From contig JAFFSR010000299.1 of assembly GCA_017163975.1 (NCBI GenBank), positions 1,351,501 to 1,415,500 on the forward strand: a stretch of DNA of 64,000 bases. The letters run 5' to 3'. The position numbers and the translations under genes are program-made. The notes below the pieces were generated by a model, which saw only the letters and a program-made list of their open reading frames with translations, ran no database searches and was not told the origin of the DNA. Source of the stretch: Anastatus disparis. Its lineage: Eukaryota; Arthropoda; Insecta; Hymenoptera; Eupelmidae. Below, one piece after another: positions 1 to 11,675 of the stretch (its first letter is position 1; the number at the start of each line of letters is the position of its first letter).

Positions 1-55
1 CCGGCCCTCTGCGTGAAAGTCGGATGCTCTAGCCCCTGAGCCACCACGGCTCTTT
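1..55 (-). repeat. tRNA-derived SINE head, cut by window edge
   Basis: Read on the minus strand, the first 55 bases resemble the 5' half of a tRNA: a GTGGCTCAGGGGCTAGAGC D-arm/A-box and an anticodon-loop-like CTTTCAC. The B-box half lies outside the window, so a true tRNA gene cannot be excluded, but two other tRNA-like SINEs in this window make a SINE more likely. Confidence 0.45.
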
Positions 56-60
56 TACTA

Positions 61-1243
61 TTCTTATCAAAATTTAAAATATTAAATTTCCATTGATCTG
101 ATTTGGTCAATTGGGGGTTTTATTTGTGTGCAATTGAACATGATGTTTCAATAAATTTTGATTCCTACATCAAAATTCAAAATATTGAATCACCATCAAT
201 TTATTTGGATTAATAAGATGTTTAAATTGTGCGACCAATTATGATACTTCGATAAATTTTTTATTTGATTTTGATTTTTACCCTGAAATTCAAAATGTTA
301 AAATTACCATTGATTTCATTTAATCAATTTAAGGATTTATTTGTGTGCCTTCAAATATATTACTTAAAAATTTTTTATTTTTACATCAAAATTTAAAATA
401 TTAAATTACCGTCGATTTAATTCGTTTGATTTTAAGTTTCATTGCGCACAATTGAATATGGTACTTTGATAAAATTAGATACCTATGTCCAAAATCAAAA
501 TAATAAATTACCATCGAATGAATTTGATTGATTTGAGGTTTATTTTCGTGTATCCAATTGTGATGATTCAATGAATTTGAGTTTTATAACAAAATTCAAA
601 ATATTGAATTGCCCTTCATTGAATTTGATTAATTTGTAGTTTATTACTGTGCATTTGAATAAAATGCGCTTCAATGAATTTTGATTCTCACATCATATTC
701 CAAATAATGAATAACCTTTGATTTAGTTTGTTAAATTTGAGTTTCATTCGTGTGCAATCAAACATGGAGTTTTAATGAATTTTGATTCTTACATCAAAAT
801 TTAAAAATATTGACTTATTGTCAATTTAACTGATTTATTTGCGGTTTATCGTTGTGCAATCAATCGCGATGCTTTAAAATTTTGATGTATATTTTAAAAT
901 TCAAAATATTTAATTACCTTTAAATTAATTATGTTAATTTAATTAAGTATTTTAGACTTTATTTCAGCTTTCACGAGCGTAGAAGTAAGCTGGTTCTCCA
1001 TACGAGAACACCGCTTTTTTTAGTAATTGTATGGAGAACCAGCTTATTTCTACGCTTGTGAAAGTCGAAATAAATTCCAAAAAAAAAACTTAATTGACTA
1101 CCGAGTGAAAGAAAAATACAAATTCTATTAATTTAATGTTTATTTGTGAGTATTCAAATACAATGCTTTGATAAATTTTGATTCTTACATTAAATTCAAA
1201 ATATTAAAATATAATTAATTTTATTTAATTAATTTGAGGTATA
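61..1243. repeat. Degenerate ~102-bp tandem repeat array
   Basis: About ten or eleven diverged units recur. Each carries a core like CATCAAAATTCAAAATATT followed by AATTACC and a TTGTGTGCAATTGAA block; cores lie near 69, 170, 285, 386, 490, 589, 692, 793, 893 and 1190. No gene is visible. The array is interrupted by a hairpin (about 957-1076) and by the Polinton: a partial unit resumes at 20527 straight after the element. Confidence 0.75.
957..1076. repeat. Hairpin MITE-like insertion
   Basis: Two near-perfect inverted arms of about 46 bp each contain the stretch AAGCTGGTTCTCCATAC and its complement and surround a ~26-bp loop. It interrupts one unit of the 102-bp tandem array. No coding potential is seen. 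Confidence 0.7.
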
Positions 1244-1625
1244 AGTAGTATATGGACTGGTATAGCGAGACATATCGATTTTTTTGCACCTGTCTCTCTC
1301 CCCCATTGTTTCGCTCCCCCTGTCTCGACCCCTTGTCTCGCTCCTCTTTACATGTCTGGCAAGTATAAAGGGGTTGTGTGATCGTGAATTGATTTGACCC
1401 ACATTTCCCTCGCTTACCTGTCTGGGTGTTCTGGTGAATAAGGTGTCCTCTCTCCCGCACCTGTCTGAGGGTGATATAGCTTCTATGGTGACCTTGAAAC
1501 CCGAAATGATTTGCACCTTCTGTCTTTTTTCTTTACAGGCGTAAGTATATATGTATGTGTGTATGTATATATTTTTTAATGTGAGTAAAATTATAAAAAT
1601 TCTATGAATTAAATAAATAATTAAA
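1244..1625 (+). repeat. Polinton left terminal inverted repeat
   Basis: It pairs with 20155-20520. The first ~110 bp are almost identical in the two ends and hold repeated TGTCTC/CTGTCTC motifs; the inner part has diverged by indels. ORFs read through it are translations of the repeat, not genes. The target duplication GGTATA sits directly outside at 1238-1243. Confidence 0.92.
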
Positions 1626-1916
1626 TAAATAATTAATAAAAAACATTTAACATTTAATTATAATAGATTAAATGAACGGATAGAGAAAATTAATAGTAGT
1701 TAAAAATAATTAAATTTTAAAATAAGTTCTCAAATATTATAAATATATTTATTAAAATATATATTATTGAAAATTAAGGAAATGGGTAAAAAAAAATAGA
1801 ATAGAATAAAAGTAAATACGTTTTAATTTTTATTAATTACCTTAACATACATATGTAGTCGTACTTTATTTTATTGACAATAAGGCTTTTTTTTCGGTTT
1901 TTGATTCAAGTACATT

Positions 1917-3315
1917 TTATTGTATATCTTCATATACTTCTTTTGATGTTGACGGATATGGTCTCTTCCTGTCGAGTAAAGTTTTCCTCAATCCCTTTCT
2001 ATTCATTATATTTGAATAGTCTTGTTGTGAGATGATATTCAGAAAGCCTTCTTCGCCGTATGGAAAAGCGAGAAGGTCTCTATCTGATTGTATTGTACAA
2101 GGTTCTTTCTGGGCGATTTGGACCGATTTCACGCGCCAGGCGTAATTTATCACATTCTGCCTCAGCGCCTTGCCCATCATAGGAGAACAGTGTATTTCAG
2201 CGCTGAAAAGTAAAAAAAAAAAGAAATGAAATATAATTTCAATTTAGAATTTTTATTATTTAAAAATAAAATTTTTTAAATAAAATAAAACAGGAAAAGA
2301 ATTATTATTATTTTAAGAAAAAACTATTTGAAAATTAATTATTTAAAAAACAAAAATATGTTAACTGTTACATTATAATTATTGATAAAAAATTATCAAA
2401 ATATTTTATTTTTTTAATAAAATAATTTAAAAAAAATAATATATGAATATATATTAAAAAGTTTTACTCACTATCCTATTATCCTCGATTCCAGCTTTGT
2501 TAATTCCAATATTTTTTCGTATAGATCTCCTTGTCCGATGTTCTCGTTGTAATTATCATAATTCGTTGGTTTCGGCACGGGGGTCACATAGTTGAAAAAT
2601 TCTTCACTTGACAATTTAAACACCGGCGTTTTCATAATTACAGCGTTTATACTGAGGATCAGTCGCGCCCAGTAAAACACGAGTATTTTATCTGTATACA
2701 CTTGGTGTAAATTTGTCTTATAAGCTGCAAATTCCAAATCTCTTTTGATATGTTGATTCCCACTGAACCCAATTTTTGCATATTAACGAACGGGGTCATC
2801 AGCGTTATTTCTCGTTCTCTTGAAAATTTATGAAAAACCTCATCATTGAGAGCTGCTCTTTGTTTTCTATCTTCTAATAAGAGAACGACCACTTCGTTTG
2901 GCTTGCGTTTCCTGTACGCACTCTTTCGTCCAGCTGTTGATTGAGGTATTTCATGTATTACCTCTATCTCTGCTCTCTCGTCATTTTTATTTTTTTCAGC
3001 ACTGACACTCACACTTTCTGTGCATTCTCTTTGATTATTTAATGTGGCTGTATTTTCTTTTTCGATACTCATTTCTAATTGATTTTTTGTTCGTTGCACT
3101 TCTGCTTCATCCACTCTTTCTTCAATTAGTTGATCTAACCACGACATTACACTTTTTGCGCATTCTCTTTGATTATTTAATGTGGCTGTATTTTCTTTTT
3201 CGATACTCATTTCTAATTGATTTTTTGCTCGTTGCACTTCTGCTTCATCCACTCTTTCTTCAATTAGTTGATCTAACCACGACATATCCGCAGATATTTG
3301 TATTTCAAAATTCAT
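1917..3315 (-). pseudogene. Spliced Polinton gene, coiled-coil-like, one frameshift
   Basis: The family was not recognised. The ATG is at 3315-3313, about 40 bp downstream of a TATAAAAA box. Exon 1 runs 3315-2472 and ends at a strong donor (GTGAGT). Exon 2 runs 2202-1917 after a TTTTCAG acceptor. The join is in phase and forms a new tyrosine codon. The N-terminus holds a 46-residue repeat (MSWLDQLIEERVDEAEV...) present twice because of a near-perfect 138-bp DNA duplication. It is rich in Glu, Arg and Asn and probably helical. A basic patch (GRKSAYRKRKPNE) follows. Near 2735 the reading frame changes, so exon 1 has at least one frameshift. It is the only minus-strand gene of the element and is divergent from the 4121 gene. 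Confidence 0.6.
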
Positions 3316-3354
3316 TTTTTAAAAAAATTGTTTTTTAAACTGTAACTTTTTAAT

Positions 3355-3362
3355 TTTTATAA
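3355..3362 (-). promoter_or_regulatory. TATA box for the minus-strand gene
   Basis: Minus strand reads TATAAAAA about 40 bp upstream of the ATG at 3315. Three plus-strand genes of the element have TATAAAAG at similar positions. Confidence 0.5.
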
Positions 3363-4013
3363 TACCACGGGAAAACAAAAGAAAACGTTGTGTATAACTC
3401 AGTTCTCTAAAATAAAATGAAAATATTTGAAGAAGTCAAAGCGCAGAAAGGTAGTTTTCTTCTAGTTTTGTAAGATGGACATAGAAATCGAGAAAACGTT
3501 GTGGACATTTCATCTGATATAGAAAATTTTAGAACAAAATCATCTGGTCCAAGTGAAAGGTACAAAGAAAAAATTAAAGAAAAAACATTTAATAGGTTTT
3601 ACTGCAAGAGAATGCACTTAAGAAAAGATAGAAGAAAGTAATCGACATGTATACTCTGCAGGGGTGTTAAAGGGACAAAAAAAAAAGGGGACGTCCGGTG
3701 GTATAGCGATGAGTAGATTAGTAGGCATCATGTTTAGATGTTTTTTTTTGCACTGACACTACCAACCAGATGTTTTTTTTATAGTAGTTGCCTTTCGGAA
3801 AAGATATTTTTGGAGTCGCAAGGCAACAGGTAAACATCCGTTATGTATTTCGACCATTTCTATACGTATAATATTGTTTTCCTTTTTTGCCCGATGACCG
3901 ATTTTCTTTTAAAATTTTTCTTGCAGCTTGTTCGTAGACAATATTTTTTTTAGACGCGTAATATTGTTTTTCCTTGTTCCCTAAAAATCGATCTTCCCTT
4001 TCAGGAAAAGTAG
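3363..4013. other. Divergent intergenic region of the Polinton
   Basis: No ORF of note. The stretch separates the minus-strand coiled-coil gene from the plus-strand 3-exon gene and should hold both promoters. It has T-runs and a short repeated AGATGTTTTTTTT block near 3735 and 3768. Confidence 0.5.
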
Positions 4014-4020
4014 TATATAA
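4014..4020 (+). promoter_or_regulatory. TATA box for the 3-exon gene
   Basis: TATATAA followed by ATAAATGG, about 100 bp upstream of the ATG at 4121, with a leader of normal length between them. Confidence 0.45.
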
Positions 4021-4120
4021 ATAAATGGCGAAACTATTATTGCCACAGATAGTATTTTGTCTTAGTGACGAATAGAAGTATAAATTTTAAGTGTTAAGTG
4101 ATTTTATTGAGAGAGAAATC

Positions 4121-5681
4121 ATGAGGAATATTGATGAAAATGAATTTTGTAAAATCATATTTCGGATTTTTGATTATTTAATTAACGCGAGATTGTCTTA
4201 CGTTATACAGCGTAAATGCGATTCTGCATGGCGCCTGAAAGTACAGCGTATGTCTATTTTACAGTTGAAAAAACAATTTGGTTGTATATTATCGTGTGTG
4301 TCATTGCGCATGATTGCGCGATTGTTCAATATGATTTTTAAAGAAAACGATCTTGCTGTAATAGCAGCAGGGGAATACGTAATATCGAAAAATCTACATG
4401 ATGCCTATGTACTCCAGGGTCTGATAAACGAATATAACGAGAAACGTTGTAAGTATAAAAAAAAATGTTTAAATTACTAATTTTATTAAACTTCTCACCG
4501 AATATATATATAATTTTTGTAGCAATTTCAAAATGAAAATTTTTATACATTTCCTTTTTTTTTTAAAAAAAAAATGATAGACATTTTTGTATATAACTTT
4601 AAATATTACTATTAAATGATTTCTTGGTCTTATATTTTATATAACACGATTTTGAGTTGTAAATACTTAAAATATTATATTTTAAGGAATGTAAAATATC
4701 GTGATTACAGTTTTCAAAAAAATTTTTTCTAATCCATAAGTTTTTAAAATATCTCTTTATTACAATCTACGATTTCAATTTATGTTGAGTCGATTATAAA
4801 GATATTTCGAGAAATTTTTGAATAAAAAGATTACAAATCTGTGAAACTGTAATGTTGGTAGCTACTTATAAATCATATATCCTATTATATCATCTTAACC
4901 ACTATTATTATCAAAACCAATAGCTTACATTTTTCATATTAGAATAATTTTGTCTAATTTTTACTAATTTTTCACGCGAATACTTTTTAAAAATAAAAGC
5001 TATTTTTTAAATAATTAAAAATATCATTTAATAAACATTAAGATGTATTAAAATTATTATTTTTATTGTATATAATAATAAATCATTGATGCTTATAAGT
5101 TGAAATTGAAAATTATGGAGCGTGTATATATATAATTAATATATGATTCATTTTTACAGCTCTTGAAATATTACTAGCTAGTAGTAGTAGTAGTAGCGAG
5201 AGCGAGAGCGAGAGTGATGACAGCAATGCAAGCAATGTGGAAACATTATTTGAACAATCAGTCAACAATCCCGATTTGCCGAGTACATCTAGAAATAACG
5301 TTAGACGGCGTTTGTTTTACGATAACAATGAAGTAACTCGTAACGAAGAAGAAGAAGAAAGTGTGCGAATTGTACATGATAATGAGATGATTATAGACAG
5401 CGATGCTGAAACAGTCATCAACGATCGAATCGTCCCGCAAGAACGGATACAAGAGGAATTCGGAAGAGATTTCGAATCAGGGTCCGAGGACTTCGAGTTT
5501 GATGATGAACGCCAGGTCGTTCGGAAAACCATAAAGAACGGTTTGCTACTTTACACAGTTTTTATACGCAATCGGCACCATTAAGAGAGAGAGAATTTCA
5601 CATAGCGAATGGCTCGCCTATGAGTTATCACTTTTTTGATGGAGGAGTACTAGATCGGCGTCTTAATGAATGTAAGTTTTC

Positions 5682-5729
<48 letters not shown>

Positions 5730-6078
5730 GGTATTGCTGTTATTATAATAGTATTGTTAATATATTCATTTTTTTATTTATTTTATTAACATTATCTTTA
5801 TTATTATTTTATTATTATTATTTTTAAAATATTTTTTATTTTAATCTAAAGTGATTCGGAGGGAAGAAAACGGAACTGACAGCGTATCGAATTTGAATTC
5901 AACGACTCTGCAAATTTATGCCCAGAGAATTAGGCCCGTTCGACGGGCACAAGAATTGCGTTGGTGCCATACAATGTCTGAGGATCTTACATCAGCATTG
6001 TATACAGATTCGACCAGCGATTTAACCGATCTACTAGATCGGGTACACGATAGTTTCAATGGGCCTTCGGAAGAATAA
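4121..6078 (+). pseudogene. Three-exon Polinton gene, acidic middle, one frameshift
   Basis: The family was not recognised. Exon 1 is 4121-4448 (ATG AGG AAT) and ends CGTT|GTAAGT. Exon 2 is 5160-5671, from acceptor TTTTTACAG to donor GAAT|GTAAGT. Exon 3 is 5852-6078, ending in TAA. Both joins keep phase. Exon 2 opens with a Ser run followed by Glu/Ser repeats (SSSSSSESESESDDS) and stays acidic. Around 5480-5540 the coding frame shifts: the first frame stops at 5582-5584, but a second frame continues protein-like to the donor. The total of about 355 codons does not divide by three, which agrees with one indel. It lies directly upstream of PolB and could be a separate early gene or the 5' part of a longer PolB transcript; no shared donor was found to decide this. 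Confidence 0.6.
5681..5729 (+). repeat. (TTA)n microsatellite in intron 2
   Basis: About 16 uninterrupted TTA triplets lie just after the donor at 5672, within the second intron of the 4121 gene. Confidence 0.95.
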
Positions 6079-6303
6079 AAAATTTGAAAACATTGTCTCA
6101 TTCGTAAAGTTCGATATATAATGAAAAAAAATACCAATAATAATAATAATAATAATGATGTTTTCTTAATGTTAAAGTACAATAATGATAATAATAATTT
6201 TGTTAAATAAAAAATTTTTTAATAAAAATTTTAAATAAATAAAGAAAATATTTTAAAACAATTTTCGAATTATTTATATAATATCATCCTAAATTTTTCA
6301 TAG

Positions 6304-9300
6304 CATCATCATCATCCTTCGTAGAAGGATCAAGCGCACTGGAAAACCTTTCCACACATCTACCTGCTACCCCTCCTCCTACTGATGCTGCTGCTGCTGT
6401 TGCTGGTGGTGTTGAAAGCGAAGAAGAAGAAGAAGAAGAAGAAGAAGAGTGGGGAGACGAAAATGCATCGGAGGGAGAGATCGAGCCCGAGTCTATTTCC
6501 AATAGCTACGACAGTCATGAACGTAGTGACGACACTGAGAGGGATTTTCATACCTACTCAAGCGGGAATTTAGACAGGTATGAGAATGCCAGTGAGAGAG
6601 AATCGAGTGTGAGTGAGGCTGGTAATATTCAAATAGGTCTCGGTAGAGGCGCTAGTGCGGGAGAATTTTCGATAAGACCACCAGGCGTAAGATTTCGTAT
6701 TAATCAAAGAGGTAATCATTATATCAGAAAATTCCAATTAAATGCAACAAGATTAATTCTTAGCATGCAACCCCCTGCGAAAAATTTTAATCCAATTGTA
6801 TGGTTAGAATTGATTATGCGGGATATACATGCATATTTAATATCATTAGGGGAAGAAAATGACTTAATAGGAATCAGTGTAAAAAGTATTCGCTTTAGCC
6901 ATGGTCCAGCCGGAATGTCGCTAAGACCGATTATTGATTTTAATTACGACGATTTATGGGAACTTATATCTCATTTAACTCAGAGCAACGAAAATTTTGA
7001 GATAGACGAAAGTTTTGTTATAGAGGCAACGTATGTCAATTTACCACGAGGTACCGGTCAAAAAAATAAATTAAATATAAACATACTGCATAAAAAGTCA
7101 ATAGTTTTTATACAAAATAAAGACAATTTGTGTTTGCCGCGAGCATTAGTAGTTGGAGAGATGTATATAAATTATAAAAATAACGATTCTAACGATATGA
7201 AAAAGCAGTGGTCGTTCATTCGCGATGGCCGCAGAACTTTGCAAAAAGAGTACGCTTTGCAGTTGATGAAAAATGCAGAATTGAATATTCCGACGGAAGG
7301 GTGGGGGTTTCGTGAAATAGATAAATTTCAGAAATACTATAGTAGACTTGGCATTGCTATACAAGTATATGATAAGAGTAATTTCGGAAGTGGGGAACCA
7401 CTGTTCTTTAACGGTCGCGCATCAATTGTCCAATCCAAAAATAATGTAAATTTACAAGGTGTCATAAATTTATATTATGATTCCGATGAACGTCATTATC
7501 ATACTATTTTAAATATAACCGGAGCAGCGGGTAAAAGATTTTTCTGTGAATATTGTAATAAATGTTACAGATATATTGACCAACATATGTGTTCAAATAC
7601 ATGCCCAAACTGTTTTCTATCCCCATCATGTGAAAAAGAAAATGGTATTATCTTGAAATGTAATAAATGCAATAGAACTTTTTTCAATAACGCTTGCTAC
7701 AAAAATCACCAAACAAATGGAAACTATAAGGTGAAAAATAAAAAAATTTGCGAACTTATTAAAATTTGCCAAGTTTGTAATAAAGTTATTCATGTTCATA
7801 GGGGCAAGCACGAATGTGGGGTTAATTGGTGTAAGCTTTGTCGCGGAAAACATTCTGTTAACGAGTTATGTTATATGCGCCCTCTAGCCGCGAATGACGA
7901 TGCAGACAATGTTCAAAAAAATACAAAGAAAACTCTGTTTGTATTTTACGATTTAAAAACACAACAAGATAGAGAGTACAGAAGTCACACCAGCACGCGA
8001 TTGCACGTTCCCAACCTCTGCGTTGTACAGCAAACGTGTGATGATTGTTTGCAGAATGATGATTATTCTCAAAGATGCAATACTTGTGGTATTCGCGAGC
8101 ATGTTTTTCAAACAAACCCAATTAAGCAATTTTTAGATATGTATATACGCGATAGAACAGATTTTAAGCAAATTATATGCATTGCACACAATGCTGGTGG
8201 TTTTGACGCACAATTTATGCTGAAAGAGTTAGTAGAAAAATATAGTCAAACATCACCCCTGGTGATTCTTAACGGACAAAATATAATTTTGCTACAATGC
8301 GGAAGAACAGAATTCATCGATAGTTTAAATTATTTCCATATGAAATTAAGCGCATTAACGGAAACATTCGGCTTACCGGCTAGCGCGAAAAAGGGCTACT
8401 TTCCTCATCTGTTTAATAAAGTTGAGAACGAAAATTACGTAGGTCCATTGCCCGATACGCATTTTTACGCGCCTGATTCCATGTCGTGCACGGAAAGAGA
8501 TACCTTTTTTACGTGGTACGATTCCGAAACATTGAGCGGACGCGTATTCGATTTTAAAAATGAAATCGTAGAATATTGTCATATGGATGTTGAAATTTTA
8601 AGACGCGCATGTTTGGCCTTTAGAAAAATTTTCTTAGACGTAGGACAAATCTGTCCGTTTACATCTGCAACTACTATCGCAAGTGCGTGTTCTCTCGTTT
8701 ATAGAAAAAATTTCTTATTACCCAAGAGTATTGGAATTATACCTCCTGCAGGCTATTGACGCTGTGATAAACATTCTCAGAAATCAATTGAATGGTTATT
8801 AGCATGTGAACGAGAAATCGGTCGTGAAATTATTCATGCTGGTAGGGCAAGAGAATTCAGGTTACCTGAAGGTTTTCTCGTAGATGGATTTTTGCCACCT
8901 TCATCGGAAAATCAGAATGAAAAAGGTATAGTTTTTTAATACGAAGGTTGTTACACTCACGGTTGTCCCAAATGCTTTGATAAAAATCGAGATACACCCA
9001 TCGCTTTTGGACGTACGTTTAATGAAGTTTATGAAAATACATGGATAAAAATAAATAAAATTCGAAAATGCGGATATGAGGTTCGCTGCATATGGGAATG
9101 CGAATTCGATAAAATTAAACTTGAGAATCCGGAAATAGCTGAATACGCGCGTAATCACCCTTTAATGAGTAATATTACTTTAAATCCTCGAGAAGCATTT
9201 TTTGGCGGAAGAACTGAAAATATAATTCCATATTATAAAATTAAGGAAGGTGAAAAAATTAAATACACAGATGTATGCTCCTTGTATCCTTACGTTTGCA

Positions 9301-10624
9301 AACGTGGACGATATCCCGTTGGACATCCAAAAATTTACATTGGAAATGAGTGTCGTGAACTAACTGGAGAAAATAATAATGATTTGCAACGTGTCGAGGG
9401 ACTGGTCAAGTGTAAAGTTTTACCACCGCGAAACCTGTACTTACCTCTGTTACCCGTTAAAATGCACGGTCGTTTGTTATTTGCTCTTTGTCGATCTTGT
9501 TGCGAAGAAATGCGAGGAAGCGACTGTAATCACGAAAATGCTGGTGAACGAGAATTTACGGGAACTTGGGTAGCCGACGAATTACGTAAAGCTGTCGAAC
9601 CTGGCTACCGTATAACGAAAATATACGTTATATGGAAATACGAAATGACACGCTTTAACGGTATTAACGGGGGTCTTTTTGCTGGATACGTAAATACGTT
9701 TTTGAAAATAAAACAAGAAGCAAGTGGATGGCCCGCCTGGTGTGTAAATGACGACGATGCGAAATTGCGGTACTTGGATGAGTATGAAAAAAACGAAGGT
9801 ATTCGATTAGATCGCGAGAAAATAGAAAAAAATGCTGGTCTAAGAGCTGTAGCAAAACTTTGTTTAAATTCTTTTTGGGGAAAGTTTGGACAACGCAGCA
9901 ACTTAAAACAAACGGAAATCGTGAAATCGCGCGAAAATCTTTTGCGATTATTAACCTCTCCTGACAAAGAAGTTCTAAGTATTTTACCTGTAAACGACGA
10001 TATTTTATACGTTCATTGGCAGCTTAGAGAAGAAGCCGTTGAAGCATCATCCAATACAAATGTGGTAATAACAGCATTCACAACTGCGCAAGCCAGGCTA
10101 GAATTGTACAAACACATGGAAAAGCTTGATAGACGTACTCTGTACTGTGATACTGATTCGTGTATTTTTGTAAAAAAGGACGATTCAGATGAATACGAGC
10201 CAGCCTTGGGAAACTTATTGGGTGATATGACGGATGAATTAAGATCTTACGGTCCTGGTACTTACATAGATACCATGATGTCTGCAGCACCAAAGTTTTA
10301 CGCTTATCGTGCTGTGACACCGTCAGGAAATACTTATGAATGTTGCAAGGTTAGGGGAATAACTCTAAATTTGAAAATTCATTAAAAATAAATTTTGATA
10401 GTATTAAAACGCTCATAGACGAGGTATTTGCGAGAAAGCTTAGAGAAGAGAATGAGAAAGAGACGAATGAAAACGAAATACGATTGAATTTTAAATCTAT
10501 ACAACGCACACCTTACCACGATGTCGTAACAAGAGAAGAATTCAAAACCTGTAGCGTTGTTTTGAAAAAGAGACGATATGTTTCCTTATCGCTTTCTCTT
10601 CCTTTTGGTAACAAGAGTGAATGA
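6304..10624 (+). pseudogene. polB: Protein-primed DNA polymerase B (Polinton), inactivated
   Basis: This family B polymerase would replicate the element from a terminal protein. The open frame begins at a splice acceptor (TTTTTCATAG|) at 6303; no ATG lies in the first acidic part, so a first exon is missing or unrecognised. Order: Ser/Pro/Ala and poly-Glu region, a Cys-rich zinc-binding block (about 7540-7690), Exo I (YDLKTQQD, 7940s), Exo II (AHNAGGFDAQF, 8180s), Exo III (YCHMDVEIL, 8570s), motif A (DVCSLYP, 9270s), motif B (KLCLNSFWGKFG, 9850s) and motif C (YCDTDS, 10143). Polymerase residues are present, but Exo I has Lys where the family has the catalytic Glu. In-frame stops sit at 8757-8759 (TGA) and 8937-8939 (TAA). 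A frameshift near 10373 separates the last ~80 codons. This copy cannot make the full enzyme. Confidence 0.92.
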
Positions 10625-10911
10625 ACAAAATATGAATGATGAAAAAACGATAAAAAAATTCCATGAAATCTATTTTATTTTAGAAAACAATTATCAATAA
10701 TTCATAAACGCTAACAATACGCTAACACCCCGCGCAGTGATAAGCTTATACTTTTCTTATTTAGCTGATTAACGCGGAAAATAAGCTTATCCCCGCACAC
10801 GTGTTGAATAAGCTAATAAAAAACACGTGTGCCCGCGCCGCCGCCGCCGCCCTCCCTACATCACAACTACTTAACTTGAAAAAAAAAAAAAAAAATAAAG
10901 AGTGGTTTCAA
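10625..10911. other. Promoter region between polB and the ATPase
   Basis: No ORF. It holds repeated AATAAGCTTAT/AAGCTAATAA blocks, two copies of an ACACGTGT E-box-like palindrome (about 10798 and 10824) and a GCCGCC run just before the ATPase TATA box. The clustering suggests a promoter, by inference only. Confidence 0.4.
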
Positions 10912-10919
10912 TATAAAAG
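10912..10919 (+). promoter_or_regulatory. TATA box of the packaging ATPase
   Basis: TATAAAAG lies 43 bp upstream of the ATG at 10955, implying a very short leader. The same octamer precedes the genes at 18664 and 19613. Confidence 0.5.
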
Positions 10920-10954
10920 TATAAAACTTATGCCTCCTGTATTCAGTATTCGAA

Positions 10955-11617
10955 ATGGATACACGATGGAAACATCCCTTTACGTGTATAATTTCGGGGC
11001 CTACTATGTGTGGGAAAACTGTTTTTGTAAAGCGATTTCTCTGTAATTTGCCACAAATGTGCGATGTGAATTTTGATCGTATTCTCTTTTATTACGCCGA
11101 GTGGCAAGAAGCATACCGTAGCGAGTTTAAGGTAGGTGGTAATCAACGCATCGAATTTCGAGAATGCTTACCGCAAGCTACAGACTATTCCAATGACAAT
11201 GATAAGAGAAAATTACTCATACTCGACGATCTGATGCGCGAATCATCGAATAATACAGTACTTGATTTATTCACAAAAGGTTGTCATCATAAAAATATCA
11301 GTGTAATTTTCATCACGCAAAATATTTTTCATAGGGGGCCAAATCAGCGCGATTTATCGTTGAATTCAAATTATATTGTGTTGTTCAAAAATCCGAGAGA
11401 TCGCGCGCAAATACAATTTCTCGCTCGACAAGTTTACCCTGAGGATCCAAAGTTCTTGCAAAAAGCCTACATCGATGCCTGTAGTAGGCAATTTAGCTAT
11501 CTTTTATTGGATTTGAAACAAGATACTCCAGATGAGTTTCGCTTTCGCACCGACATATTTCCCGATGACAAGTTGCACTATGCTTACGTGCCTAAATTTT
11601 CATCGAGATTCAGGTGA
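10955..11617 (+). CDS. FtsK/HerA-type DNA-packaging ATPase (Polinton)
   Basis: Intact 220-residue ORF. In the family this ATPase translocates DNA into a preformed capsid. Walker A is SGPTMCGKT at residues about 14-22 and Walker B is KLLILDDLM at about 85-93. A later ITQN motif fits the sensor position of the packaging ATPases. Length matches Polinton ATPases. The ATG at 10955 is chosen because the usual family start lies a few residues before HPFTCIISGPT. It follows PolB and precedes the structural genes in the usual Polinton cluster. No inactivating change is visible. Confidence 0.9.
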   Translation: MDTRWKHPFTCIISGPTMCGKTVFVKRFLCNLPQMCDVNFDRILFYYAEWQEAYRSEFKVGGNQRIEFRECLPQATDYSNDNDKRKLLILDDLMRESSNNTVLDLFTKGCHHKNISVIFITQNIFHRGPNQRDLSLNSNYIVLFKNPRDRAQIQFLARQVYPEDPKFLQKAYIDACSRQFSYLLLDLKQDTPDEFRFRTDIFPDDKLHYAYVPKFSSRFR

Positions 11618-11675
11618 GCATGAAGAAATAAAAAGAAAGAAGCATCCGTAGCGGAGAAGCAGTCTTCAAATAGCG

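Noticed and set aside
957..1076. Candidate microRNA precursor hairpin
   Set aside because: Arms are too long and too perfect and end at repeat-unit borders; a MITE insertion explains it better.
1221..1516. 79- and 95-codon frames at the Polinton left end, with counterparts at 20193-20541
   Set aside because: They lie within the terminal inverted repeats and are mirrored in both ends; translations of repeat DNA.
6284..6551. Minus-strand and alternative-frame ORFs rich in Ser or Phe
   Set aside because: Shadows of the poly-Glu segment of polB.
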